Of a DNA stretch of 26,120 nt, positions 1 through 7,987 are shown one piece after another. This DNA is from Pseudomonadota bacterium. GTDB taxonomy: Bacteria; Pseudomonadota; Gammaproteobacteria; Pseudomonadales; Oleiphilaceae. Each line of letters opens with the position of its first letter. Position 1 is the stretch's first letter. A program made the position numbers and the translations under genes. The DNA lies in NCBI GenBank assembly GCA_023430625.1, contig JAEZAA010000315.1, forward strand, positions 1-26,120, given 5' to 3'. The notes under the pieces were generated by a model. The model saw only the letters and a program-made list of their open reading frames with translations, was not told where the DNA came from and made no database searches.

Positions 1-291
1 GCTCCGCTGCGCCAGATCGTGACCAACGCAGGTGGCGAAGCCTCTGTCGTGGTGGACAAGGTCAAGCAGGGTAAGGACAGCTACGGCTACAACGCAGCCA
101 ACGGCACCTACGGCGACATGCTGGAACTGGGTATTCTGGACCCGGCCAAAGTGACTCGTACGGCGCTGCAGTCCGCGGCATCCGTTGCCGGCCTGATGAT
201 CACCACCGAGTGCATGATCTCCGAGCACGTCGACGAAAATGCCAAGGCGGCTATGCCTGCCGGCGGCATGCCAGGCATGGACATGATGTAA
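1..291 (+). CDS. groEL: 60 kDa chaperonin GroEL, C-terminal fragment
   Basis: This is the 3' end of the GroEL chaperonin gene; the 5' part lies outside the window. The reading frame is open from base 1 and ends with TAA at 289-291. The 96 visible residues match the GroEL C-terminal equatorial domain (NAGGEAS, YGYNA, GILDPAKVTR, ALQSAASVAGL, TTE). They finish in the Met/Gly-rich tail GGMPGMDMM, which hangs into the folding cavity. GroEL forms a double heptameric ring that folds cytosolic proteins with ATP and GroES. A strong intrinsic terminator follows after about 25 bases, so the gsp genes downstream are a separate transcription unit. The identification is secure. Confidence 0.98.
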   Translation, partial: APLRQIVTNAGGEASVVVDKVKQGKDSYGYNAANGTYGDMLELGILDPAKVTRTALQSAASVAGLMITTECMISEHVDENAKAAMPAGGMPGMDMM

Positions 292-316
292 TTACATCCA
301 TCCAGCCGCTGTAATG

Positions 317-347
317 AAAAGCCCCGTTTTTACGGGGCTTTTTTTAT
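317..347 (+). terminator. Intrinsic terminator of groEL
   Basis: AGCCCCG and CGGGGCT form a GC-rich stem around a short T-rich loop, followed by seven T residues. It starts about 25 bases after the groEL stop codon. The A-run before the stem could also allow weak termination on the opposite strand. Confidence 0.92.
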
Positions 348-378
348 GTATCGACGCAAGACTTTCCACGCCGTTTTC

Positions 379-407
379 TTGAACAAGGTAAAAGTATCGT
401 CCATAGT
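379..407 (+). promoter_or_regulatory. Candidate sigma-70 promoter for gspN-gspC-gspD
   Basis: TTGAAC (379-384) and CATAGT (402-407) are separated by 17 bases. The site lies about 60 bases before the gspN start and after the groEL terminator, where a promoter for the gsp genes is expected. The -10 element matches consensus at 4 of 6 positions. Confidence 0.45.
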
Positions 408-468
408 CTCCTGATAAGATCATTGCTCCCGCGTCCCTGGCGCGCTCACTGGGTAACAGTGCCAAGCC

Positions 469-1224
469 GTGTTTAAAAGAATCGTTGGTTATAGCTTCCT
501 CGCGCTCTTTGCCTATGTCTCGTTTTTGATTATCGAGCTGCCGGCTGAAGTCGTCTGGCGTTTTGTTCAGCCGCATGTTCCGTTGGAGCAGGCATCGGTG
601 CGTCTTTCCAGTGTCCAGGGAACGCTCTGGAATGGCGCCAGTCTAGTGAACTATGAAGGCCAGCAAGGGCGAGTTGAATGGCGCTTACAGCCCTGGCGGC
701 AACTGGTCGGCGGATCGCCAGTCCAAGTGAAGGCGGACACGCCGGCCGGCCAAATAGCCCTGCAGCTTTCCATGGACTGGAGCGGTATTGTTGGTGTCAA
801 GGCACAGGGGCAGGTGGGCCTGGAGACGTTTAATGAATGGCTGGCAGGCAATCAGATCACGCTGGATGGCGATATCCGGATTGAATCGCTGGTGCTGTCG
901 CTGGACCCGGCGGAACGCCGGGTACTTGATGCTCAGGGTGCCCTGAAGTGGAGCGGCGGTACGGTGTCGTATCCCATGGGGCCGGTTGTACAAAAGCAGA
1001 AAATGGACGGATTGATCGGCCTTCTGAGTTTGCGTGGCGATGACGTCGTGCTGGATGTGAAGGACAGTCCTTCGCAACTCGGCGTGGCGGAGATTCTTCT
1101 GCAGCCGGATGGTATTGCCAAGGTGGCTGTACGTCGCAAGTTGCTGGATCTGGCGGGCGCGCCTTGGGCACCAAACTCAAGCCCCCAGGACGTCGTGTTT
1201 CGCGTCCAGCAGAAAGTCTTGTGA
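469..1224 (+). CDS. gspN: Type II secretion system protein N (GspN)
   Basis: The product is a 251-residue GspN-family protein, an accessory inner-membrane component of the type II secretion system. Residues about 5-25 form one hydrophobic N-terminal anchor, and the remainder is predicted to be periplasmic. Family features include the early ELPAE.VW segment, GTLWNG near residue 50, and W.L.PW around residues 71-76. Length agrees with the usual 240-260 residues. The start is GTG at 469, because upstream there is no better start in this frame and translation from here places the anchor at the N-terminus. It is followed by gspC after 140 bases and by gspD, so it belongs to the same secretion cluster. 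GspN is absent from many type II systems and its exact role is not settled. Confidence 0.88.
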   Translation: MFKRIVGYSFLALFAYVSFLIIELPAEVVWRFVQPHVPLEQASVRLSSVQGTLWNGASLVNYEGQQGRVEWRLQPWRQLVGGSPVQVKADTPAGQIALQLSMDWSGIVGVKAQGQVGLETFNEWLAGNQITLDGDIRIESLVLSLDPAERRVLDAQGALKWSGGTVSYPMGPVVQKQKMDGLIGLLSLRGDDVVLDVKDSPSQLGVAEILLQPDGIAKVAVRRKLLDLAGAPWAPNSSPQDVVFRVQQKVL

Positions 1225-1376
1225 CCCGGGATCGCAGATTGGGTGGTCAAAAGCCAGAAGCGATCACGGAATCCTACTGTAACAGAGGGTAAGCTAGTGC
1301 CTAGTGAAATGACTGGTTATAGCGTAAAACTGGGTTATACGCCCCGGATTGCCAGTTCGCCGAGGTGGCTGTCAGC

Positions 1377-2207
1377 GTGAATTTGAATGCGTTTAGCAAG
1401 CCGTTGCAGCACTTGCTGGCTATCGTGCTGATAATTATGATGGCCCAGTCGCTGGCTCAGCTGACCTGGTTGCCGTTTCGCCAGTGGCAGTCCGATCTGC
1501 CAGTCATGCCGGCCAAGCTGAATGAAAAGCAGGGCCAGCGAATTGAAATCGCGGCCTTGGCCACTGGCAATCTGTTTGGCCAGTTGGAAGACGCGGGGGT
1601 CAAGGCAGAGGTTCTCAGCCAGGTTGACGCACCGCAGACAAAATTGCAGTTAATGCTGGAAGGCGTGTTTATTGCGGATCGCGAGAAGGATTCGGGCGCA
1701 ATCATTTCCCAGCGTGGCAAGGAAGGTGAGTTTTATTTGGTCGGCCAGAAACTACCCGGTGGTGCGGAGATGGTCGGCGTGTTCCCTGATCGAGTGGTAT
1801 TGCGACGGCAGGGACAGCTAGAGACGCTTTCGTTTGACGATGTGTTGGCGGCTCGGGACACCGTTAAAGCGGTAGAGCAGCCTCGGGTCAGTTCTCCCGA
1901 GGAGTTTGTAGCGCTGGCGCAACGGCAGTTGAGTGAGAATCCGGACACGGCCCTGGCATCGGTGGGGCTGAAACCGGCAGGGGGTGGAGCGGCGGATGGC
2001 TATGTCTACGACGGCAATAATCCAATGCTGCGCTCTCTCAATTTACAAAAGGGCGACGTTATTCGCTCTGTTAACGGTCACGTGCTTGGAGACGTGAAGA
2101 CGGATCGAGAATTGATCAAGGAATTCTCGCAGCAGGAGATGCTCGAGGTTGAGGTCGAGCGGGGCGGGGCACGCTTCACGGTGAGCTACCCCTTGCGTCA
2201 AAATTAA
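1377..2207 (+). CDS. gspC: Type II secretion system protein C (GspC), PDZ type
   Basis: GspC links the inner-membrane platform of the type II secretion machine to the outer-membrane secretin and helps select substrates. The protein has a short cytosolic N-terminus, one membrane segment (about residues 12-30), a homology region that binds the secretin N0 domain (about 55-155), and a C-terminal PDZ domain (about 180-270) with the typical LQKGDVIRSVNG turn. The start is uncertain. GTG at 1377 is preceded by GAGG at 1362-1365, a rather long 11-base spacing. An in-frame GTG at 1365 would add four residues but has no ribosome-binding site. gspD starts 18 bases after the stop codon, so the two are probably co-transcribed. 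Confidence 0.92.
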   Translation: MNLNAFSKPLQHLLAIVLIIMMAQSLAQLTWLPFRQWQSDLPVMPAKLNEKQGQRIEIAALATGNLFGQLEDAGVKAEVLSQVDAPQTKLQLMLEGVFIADREKDSGAIISQRGKEGEFYLVGQKLPGGAEMVGVFPDRVVLRRQGQLETLSFDDVLAARDTVKAVEQPRVSSPEEFVALAQRQLSENPDTALASVGLKPAGGGAADGYVYDGNNPMLRSLNLQKGDVIRSVNGHVLGDVKTDRELIKEFSQQEMLEVEVERGGARFTVSYPLRQN

Positions 2208-2225
2208 CTCATATAAGAAGTCAAA

Positions 2226-4223
2226 ATGAGAACGCTAATCGAAGACAGCAAAACGTTGAAAGGCCTCGTGTCTCTGCTGGCGGCACTCTCCTTGATGGCG
2301 ACATTGGGGTTGGCGCTAAGTGTGCAGACCGCCGTGGCGCAGGAACAAACGTGGAAAGTCAATCTAAAGGATGCGGACATTCGGGCGTTCGTGACGCAAG
2401 TCGCCGACATTACAGGGTACAGCTTTGTCATTGATCCGAGGGTCAAGGGCAAGGTGACCGTCATTTCCAATGCACCCATGAGTCAGGACGGAATTTACGA
2501 ACTCTTCCTGTCGGTATTGCAGGTGCACGGGTTTGCCGCCGTTCCGTCCGATGGCGTGATCAAGATCGTTCAGCAGAACGATGCGAAGCAACTGGCGGAA
2601 AGCGGGAACTATCTTCGTTCCGAGCCCAGTGAGCAATTGGTAACACGCGTCATTCAGGTCAAAAATGCCAATGCCTTGGAACTGGTGCCTATTCTGCGCC
2701 CGATGGTGGCAAAGTACGGTCATCTGGCTGGCGTTGCCGCAGCGAACGCGCTGATCATCAGCGATCATTTATCCAACATTGAGCGGATGTCGCGCATTGT
2801 CGGTGAACTTGACACGCCGGCCTCTCAGGAACTGGAAGTGATCCAGTTGCGCGATGCCTGGGTCGGCGATCTCGTCAAACTGCTGGAAGAGCTGGCGCCC
2901 ACCGAACTCGGTCGTGGTGCGCAGAAAGGCGCTGCCGCCAAATACAGCGTGGTGGCGGATGAGCGTAGTAATCGTCTGATTCTGCGGGGAGACGATGCCT
3001 TTCGCGCGCGGGTTCGGGAACTGGTTTTAAAACTCGATCAGCCAGCAGTTTCGACAGGCGCGACCCAAGTGGTTCGTCTGCGCCATGCGGATGCAGAGAA
3101 ACTGGCTGACTTGATTTCCGGTCTGATGAGCGGAAGCTCAGGGTCTGGGGCGAGTGCTGGTGGCGCAGGCGGCGCCAACAGTGCACAAGCCGCACGTCCT
3201 GGTAACGGCAAAATGGCAGTGTTTGCCGACGAGGGGCTGAATGCCCTGGTGGTTCGGGCCGATCCCTCCGCCATGCCGGAGATCATGGAAATCATTGCTC
3301 AATTGGATGTGCGCCGGGCACAGGTTCTGATCGAGGCCATCATTGTTGAAGTGAGTGATAACTTCAATCGAGGCCTTGGCGTGCAATGGGCGGCGGCTGA
3401 CCTGACGGGCAAATCCGGTCCCGTGGGCGGTACCAGCTTCGATAACGTCGGCCGCAATATCGGCGATGTCCTGCAAGCCATTGCGGGCGACTCGCTCATT
3501 GCACCTGCGCCTGGGGGGATTACCTTGGGCGGCGGCAAGGAGAATCCTGACGGCTTGAGCTTTGGTGTCCTGGTTCAAGCGCTGTCTACGACGGCGGGAG
3601 CTAATCTGCTGTCCACGCCAAGCATCATTACGATGGATAATCAGGAGTCTGAAATCATCGTTGGTCAGAACGTTCCGTTCGTGACGGGGCAGACTGGTAC
3701 CGGCACCGATGGCACGGCAAATCCCTTCACCACCATTGAGCGTGAAGATGTTGGTTTGACCTTGCGGGTCACGCCCACCATCAGCGATGGAGACTTGGTC
3801 CGGCTTGACATTGAGCAGGAGATCTCCTCGATTGCAGACGCCGTGACGCAAGCATCCGATATCATCACCAATAAGCGTCAGATTAAGACGGCTGTATTGG
3901 CTGATAATGGCGAGACGATCGTGTTGGGTGGACTGATTAACGATAATTATCGTACCCAGACCAGCAAGGTACCCTTGCTGGGTGACATTCCGGGTCTTGG
4001 CGTCCTGTTCCGCAGCACGCAACGAACCGTGGAAAAAACGAATCTTCTGGTGTTCTTGCGGCCGACGATCTTGCGTAACAAGGAAGCAGCGCGCGAGGCG
4101 AGCGATTATAAATATAACTCGCTTTGGGAGTTGAACCTGGAGATCAAGGGAGAAAGCCCTGAGGATCATCAGAAGCCGGCTCTGGATAGCCTCTACCGCC
4201 GCAATACGCTTGAGCTTCGATAG
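2226..4223 (+). CDS. gspD: Type II secretion system secretin (GspD)
   Basis: This is the outer-membrane secretin through which folded exoproteins leave the cell. The 665-residue protein has a signal peptide with likely cleavage after AVA (residue about 38). The N0 domain begins at NLKDADIRAFV, followed by N1-N3 (about 120-360). The secretin barrel domain runs from about 365 to 610 and contains LLSTPSI, VPFVTG and the signature VPLLGDIPGLGVLF (582-595). A Gly/Ser/Ala-rich insertion at about 302-327 lies in N3, as in many GspD proteins. The C-terminal S-domain-like tail (about 620-665) may bind a pilotin. Length is typical. AAGAAG lies just upstream of the ATG. A strong terminator follows, so the cluster ends here; gspE-gspM are not in the window. 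Confidence 0.97.
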   Translation: MRTLIEDSKTLKGLVSLLAALSLMATLGLALSVQTAVAQEQTWKVNLKDADIRAFVTQVADITGYSFVIDPRVKGKVTVISNAPMSQDGIYELFLSVLQVHGFAAVPSDGVIKIVQQNDAKQLAESGNYLRSEPSEQLVTRVIQVKNANALELVPILRPMVAKYGHLAGVAAANALIISDHLSNIERMSRIVGELDTPASQELEVIQLRDAWVGDLVKLLEELAPTELGRGAQKGAAAKYSVVADERSNRLILRGDDAFRARVRELVLKLDQPAVSTGATQVVRLRHADAEKLADLISGLMSGSSGSGASAGGAGGANSAQAARPGNGKMAVFADEGLNALVVRADPSAMPEIMEIIAQLDVRRAQVLIEAIIVEVSDNFNRGLGVQWAAADLTGKSGPVGGTSFDNVGRNIGDVLQAIAGDSLIAPAPGGITLGGGKENPDGLSFGVLVQALSTTAGANLLSTPSIITMDNQESEIIVGQNVPFVTGQTGTGTDGTANPFTTIEREDVGLTLRVTPTISDGDLVRLDIEQEISSIADAVTQASDIITNKRQIKTAVLADNGETIVLGGLINDNYRTQTSKVPLLGDIPGLGVLFRSTQRTVEKTNLLVFLRPTILRNKEAAREASDYKYNSLWELNLEIKGESPEDHQKPALDSLYRRNTLELR

Positions 4224-4240
4224 GCGCAGCACAGCGTGAT

Positions 4241-4272
4241 AAAAAACGGGCGACTAAGTCGCCCGTTTTTTA
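4241..4272 (+). terminator. Intrinsic terminator after gspD
   Basis: AAACGGGCGACT and AGTCGCCCGTTT form a nearly perfect stem with a T-run behind it, 18 bases after the gspD stop. It ends the gspN-C-D unit. The A-run on the left gives it some bidirectional character. Confidence 0.93.
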
Positions 4273-4311
4273 TTGAGTCCCCTCCTTCTTTTATGTTCAA
4301 GTCTTCGTACT

Positions 4312-4392
4312 ATTCATTCATTCATTCATTCATTCATTCATTCATTCATTCATTCATTCATTCATTCATTCATTCATTCATTCATCCATCCA
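4312..4392. repeat. Tetranucleotide microsatellite (TTCA)18
   Basis: From 4312 to 4384 the sequence is one A followed by 18 uninterrupted TTCA units, and then two degenerate TCCA units at 4385-4392. Because four is not a multiple of three, any frame through it encodes the same repeating Ser-Phe-Ile-His tetrapeptide. The apparent reading frames across it are therefore artefacts. It sits between the gspD terminator and the 3' end of the minus-strand GGDEF/EAL gene, with no gene start nearby. Such long perfect tetranucleotide tracts are prone to slipped-strand length change. Confidence 0.97.
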
Positions 4393-4790
4393 CATCAGTA
4401 CGCTTCTATTGGCTTGGCCGGCGTTCCAGCATTTGTGAGGCACACTCAGGGTGCCAGTGGTAGGGAGCTTGTGGCTATTGAGAGGGGAGGCAACTGTGCG
4501 GGACTGTCTTTTCTACCCTCGAAGGGAAGCTAGGAAAAGGGCGGCTAGGAATCACGCAGTGGCAGTACGCGCTATCCATCGTCAATGGGTTATAGCTGTA
4601 TGGGTAGGGATGGCATTGGGCTAGCGGACGTGAAGGCGGCCTTTACGATTCGTTAACGTAGATCTGCGCCGTTCATTGGTGACACAACTGTTGGATGGAA
4701 TGGCGCCGTCCGTGCGCCATGCGCTATGGCTTCCGGCTGATATACGGTGTGATTCAGTGTGCATGCGCCAGCTCGAATTGACAGCCGGGG
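4393..4790. other. Gene-free stretch between gspD and the GGDEF/EAL gene
   Basis: About 400 bases follow the microsatellite and lie downstream of the genes on both sides. No reading frame with family resemblance or a convincing ribosome-binding site was found on either strand. No clear terminator for the minus-strand gene was found either. It may be decayed sequence, but nothing in it supports a specific origin. Confidence 0.5.
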
Positions 4791-6851
4791 TCAGGTGGGG
4801 AGGGCAGCATCACGGTGGTAGTAGCGGAGGAAGTCTTCTGGTGCTAATGGCTTGCTGTAGAAATATCCTTGCGCCTCGATACAGCCATTGGCGGTCAAAT
4901 AGGCGGCTTGCTCCGCGGTTTCAACCCCTTCGGCAATGACGTTGAGTTTGAGGCTGCGTCCGAGCTGAATGATGGCATTTACGATGCTGGTGTCATCCTC
5001 ATCGACCAGAAGGTCCCGAACGAATTGCTTGTCGATCTTGAGCTTGTCGATGGGAAGCTGTTTCAGATAACTCAAGGATGAGTAGCCCGTCCCAAAGTCA
5101 TCCACGGCACAGCGCACGCCAAAGTGACGGATCTCGTTGAGCGTCGCGACGGCCTCGTGCAGGCTTTCCATAAAGCTGGTCTCGGTGATTTCCAGTTCGA
5201 GCTGGTTTGGCTCGATCTGGTACTCCTGCAGCGTCTGTTCAAGAATGCTGACGAGATCGCGCTGACGTAGCTGCACGGCCGACAGGTTGACCGAGACATT
5301 GATGTCGATGCCTTGGTCACGCCAGGCACGCAATTGACGACAGGCCTCGCGCAATACCCAGGTGCCGATCTCCTTAATGGTGTCACTGCTCTCGGCAATG
5401 GGGATAAAGAGGTCTGGTGGAACCAGACCTCGAGTAGGATGGTGCCAGCGTACCAAGGCTTCGGCGCCAATCACTTCCCCGGTGACCATGTTGATTTGGG
5501 GTTGGTAGACCAGGTAAAGCTCTTGGTTTCCGAGGGCGCGAGCGAGATCCTTTTCCAGTTGCCGACGTTCACGGAGTTCTGTGTCCACGCTGGCAATATA
5601 GAACTGGAACTGACCGCGACTGCTCGTTTTGGCCAGCATCATGGTTTGTTCGGCTTTCTGCACGATCCGATCAGGCGTTTCCTCGTCATCCGGAAATACG
5701 GCGATACCAATGGTCGAGAGCAAGTGGATCTGATGGCGTCCGATGTGAAAGGGCTGGTTGAGGCTATTAACCAGATCTTCGGCGAGGCTGGCCGCTTGAT
5801 AGGCGTCGGCGATGTTGTCCTGGATCAGGGCGAAACGGTCACCGCTCAGGCGGGACACGGCATGGACGGCTTGGCTGTGGCTCGCCAGGCGCTCGGCAAA
5901 GGCTCGCAGCAGGCGATCGCCGACGCTGTATCCATACTGGTCATTGATTGACTTGAAATCGTCAATGCCGACACACATCAGGGCGGCTTTCTGCTGGGTG
6001 CGCCGTGCATCGTTGAGCATCAACTGCAATTGATTGCGAAACATGGCGCGGTTAGGTAGGCCGGTCAACAGATCGTACTGAGACATTTTCAGAATTTGTG
6101 CTTCTGCTGCCCGGCGCTGTTGCTGGTTGTCGTCAATTGACTGCAGCAAGTTGTTCGCCGACCGCACCCAAAGACCTAACTCATCACGGTCATGGCGCAG
6201 CGGCATCTCGATCTTTTTGCGGCCTGGCGCGGCCGGATCAATTTGGGTGATCGAGCCGATGATGGACATCAGCGGCGCGGTCAGGAAGTAGTGATAGAGC
6301 CCGTAAACGATCAGGCCCAGTACGAAGGCCTTCATAATGTCGGAAAGGAAGAGAAGGGCCGCGCGCTCCAGGAAGGCACCTGCCGCCTCCGCGGTATCCA
6401 GGACGAGGACAAGGTGGCCGAGATCGGTGCCCTGGCTGCCGTAGGCGAGGGATGCTTGGTATTGCCGCTCGCTGCCGAAGATGATGTCCGTGAGTGTGCG
6501 GTAGGGCGGTGTTAATGGCGGACGCGAGCGTTCGGCCAGCGGCATTTGGTCTGGGTGGCGAATCACCACATGGCGTACGGCGCGTTGTTCAAACAGGCCG
6601 TCGACAACCTGTCGCGCGAGCTCAAGATCCAGGTTAAAGACGGCCTGTGTGGCCGGCTCTTTGATGACGGCAAGCAGTTGCGTGGCATGGTCATCCATCG
6701 CGCGGTTGGCGCGACTGGCATCGAGACTGATTTGAGCCAGGCTGAAAAATGCCCCTGCGGCCAGCGTGGTTGCGAGTACCCAACGCAACAGGCGGAACGA
6801 CAGTTGATTGTGAAGTCTCAGCTTGGGAATGGCTGACTTGGCATCTGGCAT
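4791..6851 (-). CDS. Membrane-bound GGDEF/EAL protein, probable c-di-GMP phosphodiesterase
   Basis: The 686-residue protein probably breaks down cyclic di-GMP at the inner membrane. It has a membrane segment (about 20-42), a periplasmic sensor region (about 43-160), a second membrane segment (about 163-192) and a HAMP-like linker (about 190-243). A GGDEF domain (about 250-415) and an EAL domain (about 430-680) follow. The GGDEF signature reads SGDRF (336-340), so cyclase activity is unlikely; this domain may bind GTP or regulate. The EAL side looks intact: EALVRW (464-469), NLSAVQL, ELEITE, DDFGTGYSSL (584-593), KID and AEGVET. The start ATG has no strong ribosome-binding site, but no better start is visible. 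The signal sensed is unknown. Confidence 0.93.
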   Translation of the reverse strand: MPDAKSAIPKLRLHNQLSFRLLRWVLATTLAAGAFFSLAQISLDASRANRAMDDHATQLLAVIKEPATQAVFNLDLELARQVVDGLFEQRAVRHVVIRHPDQMPLAERSRPPLTPPYRTLTDIIFGSERQYQASLAYGSQGTDLGHLVLVLDTAEAAGAFLERAALLFLSDIMKAFVLGLIVYGLYHYFLTAPLMSIIGSITQIDPAAPGRKKIEMPLRHDRDELGLWVRSANNLLQSIDDNQQQRRAAEAQILKMSQYDLLTGLPNRAMFRNQLQLMLNDARRTQQKAALMCVGIDDFKSINDQYGYSVGDRLLRAFAERLASHSQAVHAVSRLSGDRFALIQDNIADAYQAASLAEDLVNSLNQPFHIGRHQIHLLSTIGIAVFPDDEETPDRIVQKAEQTMMLAKTSSRGQFQFYIASVDTELRERRQLEKDLARALGNQELYLVYQPQINMVTGEVIGAEALVRWHHPTRGLVPPDLFIPIAESSDTIKEIGTWVLREACRQLRAWRDQGIDINVSVNLSAVQLRQRDLVSILEQTLQEYQIEPNQLELEITETSFMESLHEAVATLNEIRHFGVRCAVDDFGTGYSSLSYLKQLPIDKLKIDKQFVRDLLVDEDDTSIVNAIIQLGRSLKLNVIAEGVETAEQAAYLTANGCIEAQGYFYSKPLAPEDFLRYYHRDAALPT

Positions 6852-7081
6852 TGGAGTGCGTTCTGATGGCTCGCTTAGTTCGTAAGCGGAGGTGTGGCAG
6901 GTGACGAGTGAGACGTACGCTGGGGCTTATCCAGGCCATACAACTGCTCGCTTGACCGCGTTAACTCCGCTTCTGTACAGCAAGTGTAGCCAGGGTTTTG
7001 GAAGGCGTCATGGCAGAGGGTTGAACTGGCTCACAGTTCGGTGGCTAGGTTGGTAAGTATTAGCATGCTGGGGCGGGTGGA
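6852..7081. other. Leader region upstream of the GGDEF/EAL gene
   Basis: This stretch lies between the GGDEF/EAL start and the 3' hairpins of sodB, both on the minus strand. Besides the candidate promoter at 6983-7011, no gene or repeat is visible. If that promoter is used, the mRNA leader is about 125 bases long, which leaves room for post-transcriptional control. Confidence 0.4.
6983..7011 (-). promoter_or_regulatory. Candidate sigma-70 promoter for the GGDEF/EAL gene
   Basis: On the minus strand, ATGACG and TACACT are separated by 17 bases. Each hexamer matches consensus at 4 of 6 positions. It is the best promoter-like site in the intergenic region. Confidence 0.35.
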
Positions 7082-7132
7082 AGACAGGATGCCAGGGGCA
7101 TCCTGTCTAGAGCAGCCGGTTTGGGGCTGCTC
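7082..7132 (-). terminator. Two tandem hairpins after sodB
   Basis: Two perfect stem-loops lie just downstream of the sodB stop on its strand. One has 8-bp arms (GAGCAGCC/GGCTGCTC, 7110-7132). The other has 12-bp arms around a 3-base loop (7082-7108). Neither is followed by a clear T-run, so they could be a weak or Rho-assisted terminator or a 3' stabilising structure for the sodB mRNA. Confidence 0.55.
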
Positions 7133-7158
7133 CTGCTTTGGGGGATCCCGAAAGCGAC

Positions 7159-7740
7159 TTACGCTGCGAACTTCTGGTTTACGAAGTCCCAGTTGACCAG
7201 GGACCAGAAACCTTTCAGGAAGTTGGGGCGGGAATTGCGGTAATCGATGTAGTAGGCATGTTCCCATACATCCCCAGTCAGGACGGCGGTCTTGCCAGAC
7301 GTCATGGGGGTATTGGCATTGCTGGTGTTCATGATTTCCAGCGAACCGTCGGCATTTTTCACCAGCCAGGTCCAGCCAGCACCAAAGTTGCTGACGGCAG
7401 CGTCGTTGCACTTCTCTTTGAACGCGTCAAAAGAGCCGAATGCCTTGTTGATCGCTTCGGCTACGGCGCCGGTGGGTGCGCCACCGCCGTTGGGGCTGAG
7501 GCAGTTCCAGAAAAAGGTGTGGTTCCAGACTTGGGCTGCGTTGTTAAAGACAGGGCCGCTGGAGCTCTTGATGATGTCTTCCAGGGATTTGCCTTCGAAT
7601 TCGGTGCCGGGAACAAGGCCGTTGAGCTTGTCGACGTAGGTCTGGTGATGCTTGCCGTGGTGGTATTCCAGGGTTTCCTCGGACATGTGAGGTACGAGTG
7701 CATTCTTGGGGTAAGGCAAGGGAGGCAGTTCGAAAGCCAT
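7159..7740 (-). CDS. sodB: Iron superoxide dismutase SodB
   Basis: SodB converts superoxide to oxygen and hydrogen peroxide in the cytosol. The 193-residue length is that of bacterial Fe-SODs. The four metal ligands are in the expected places: His27, His74, Asp157 and His161. Gln70, within FNNAAQVWNHTFFW, is the outer-sphere glutamine typical of iron rather than manganese enzymes, as is the SPNGGG segment. The start is the ATG at 7740, preceded by GGAGAG with good spacing; a longer frame to 7824 adds residues absent from the family. A promoter candidate lies about 130 bases upstream, giving a leader that may pair with the predicted Fur-controlled small RNA at 23798-23870. Confidence 0.97.
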   Translation of the reverse strand: MAFELPPLPYPKNALVPHMSEETLEYHHGKHHQTYVDKLNGLVPGTEFEGKSLEDIIKSSSGPVFNNAAQVWNHTFFWNCLSPNGGGAPTGAVAEAINKAFGSFDAFKEKCNDAAVSNFGAGWTWLVKNADGSLEIMNTSNANTPMTSGKTAVLTGDVWEHAYYIDYRNSRPNFLKGFWSLVNWDFVNQKFAA

Positions 7741-7867
7741 GAGTCTCTCCGTTATCGTTTCATCAAGATCGTTCCAGTTCTGGTGCGGCGATTCTCGCAG
7801 TGTGACGATCGTGAACCAGCGCATCAGGCGAAGGGATAAAAATCATATCACTCCTTCGACTGCCTTA

Positions 7868-7896
7868 TCTATTGAGGCGGAGGCGGTGATTATCAA
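7868..7896 (-). promoter_or_regulatory. Candidate sigma-70 promoter for sodB
   Basis: On the minus strand, TTGATA (7891-7896) and AATAGA (7868-7873) are separated by 17 bases, in the only AT-rich part of the sodB-purK gap. The -35 is good and the -10 is weak. Confidence 0.4.
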
Positions 7897-7987
7897 TCGT
7901 GACAGGCAACTTTTTTGACTCTTAATCAGTGTATCTTGCTCTGGAGCAGCCTGGGAGGCACGGAGTCCTCCCGGATTCATTTGCGCA

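Noticed and set aside
3138..4232. 364-codon open frame antisense to gspD
   Set aside because: It overlaps the conserved secretin domain of gspD in full, and its sequence has low-complexity Arg-rich stretches typical of shadow frames.
4236..4533. Two overlapping reading frames encoding Ser-Phe-Ile-His repeats
   Set aside because: They arise only from the TTCA tract, which reads the same in every frame. One starts inside the gspD terminator and neither has a ribosome-binding site or other coding signs.
7885..7905. Possible Fur box in the sodB promoter (GATAATCA)
   Set aside because: Only about 11 of 19 positions match the Fur consensus and the second half-site is missing. The match at 23878-23896 is far better.
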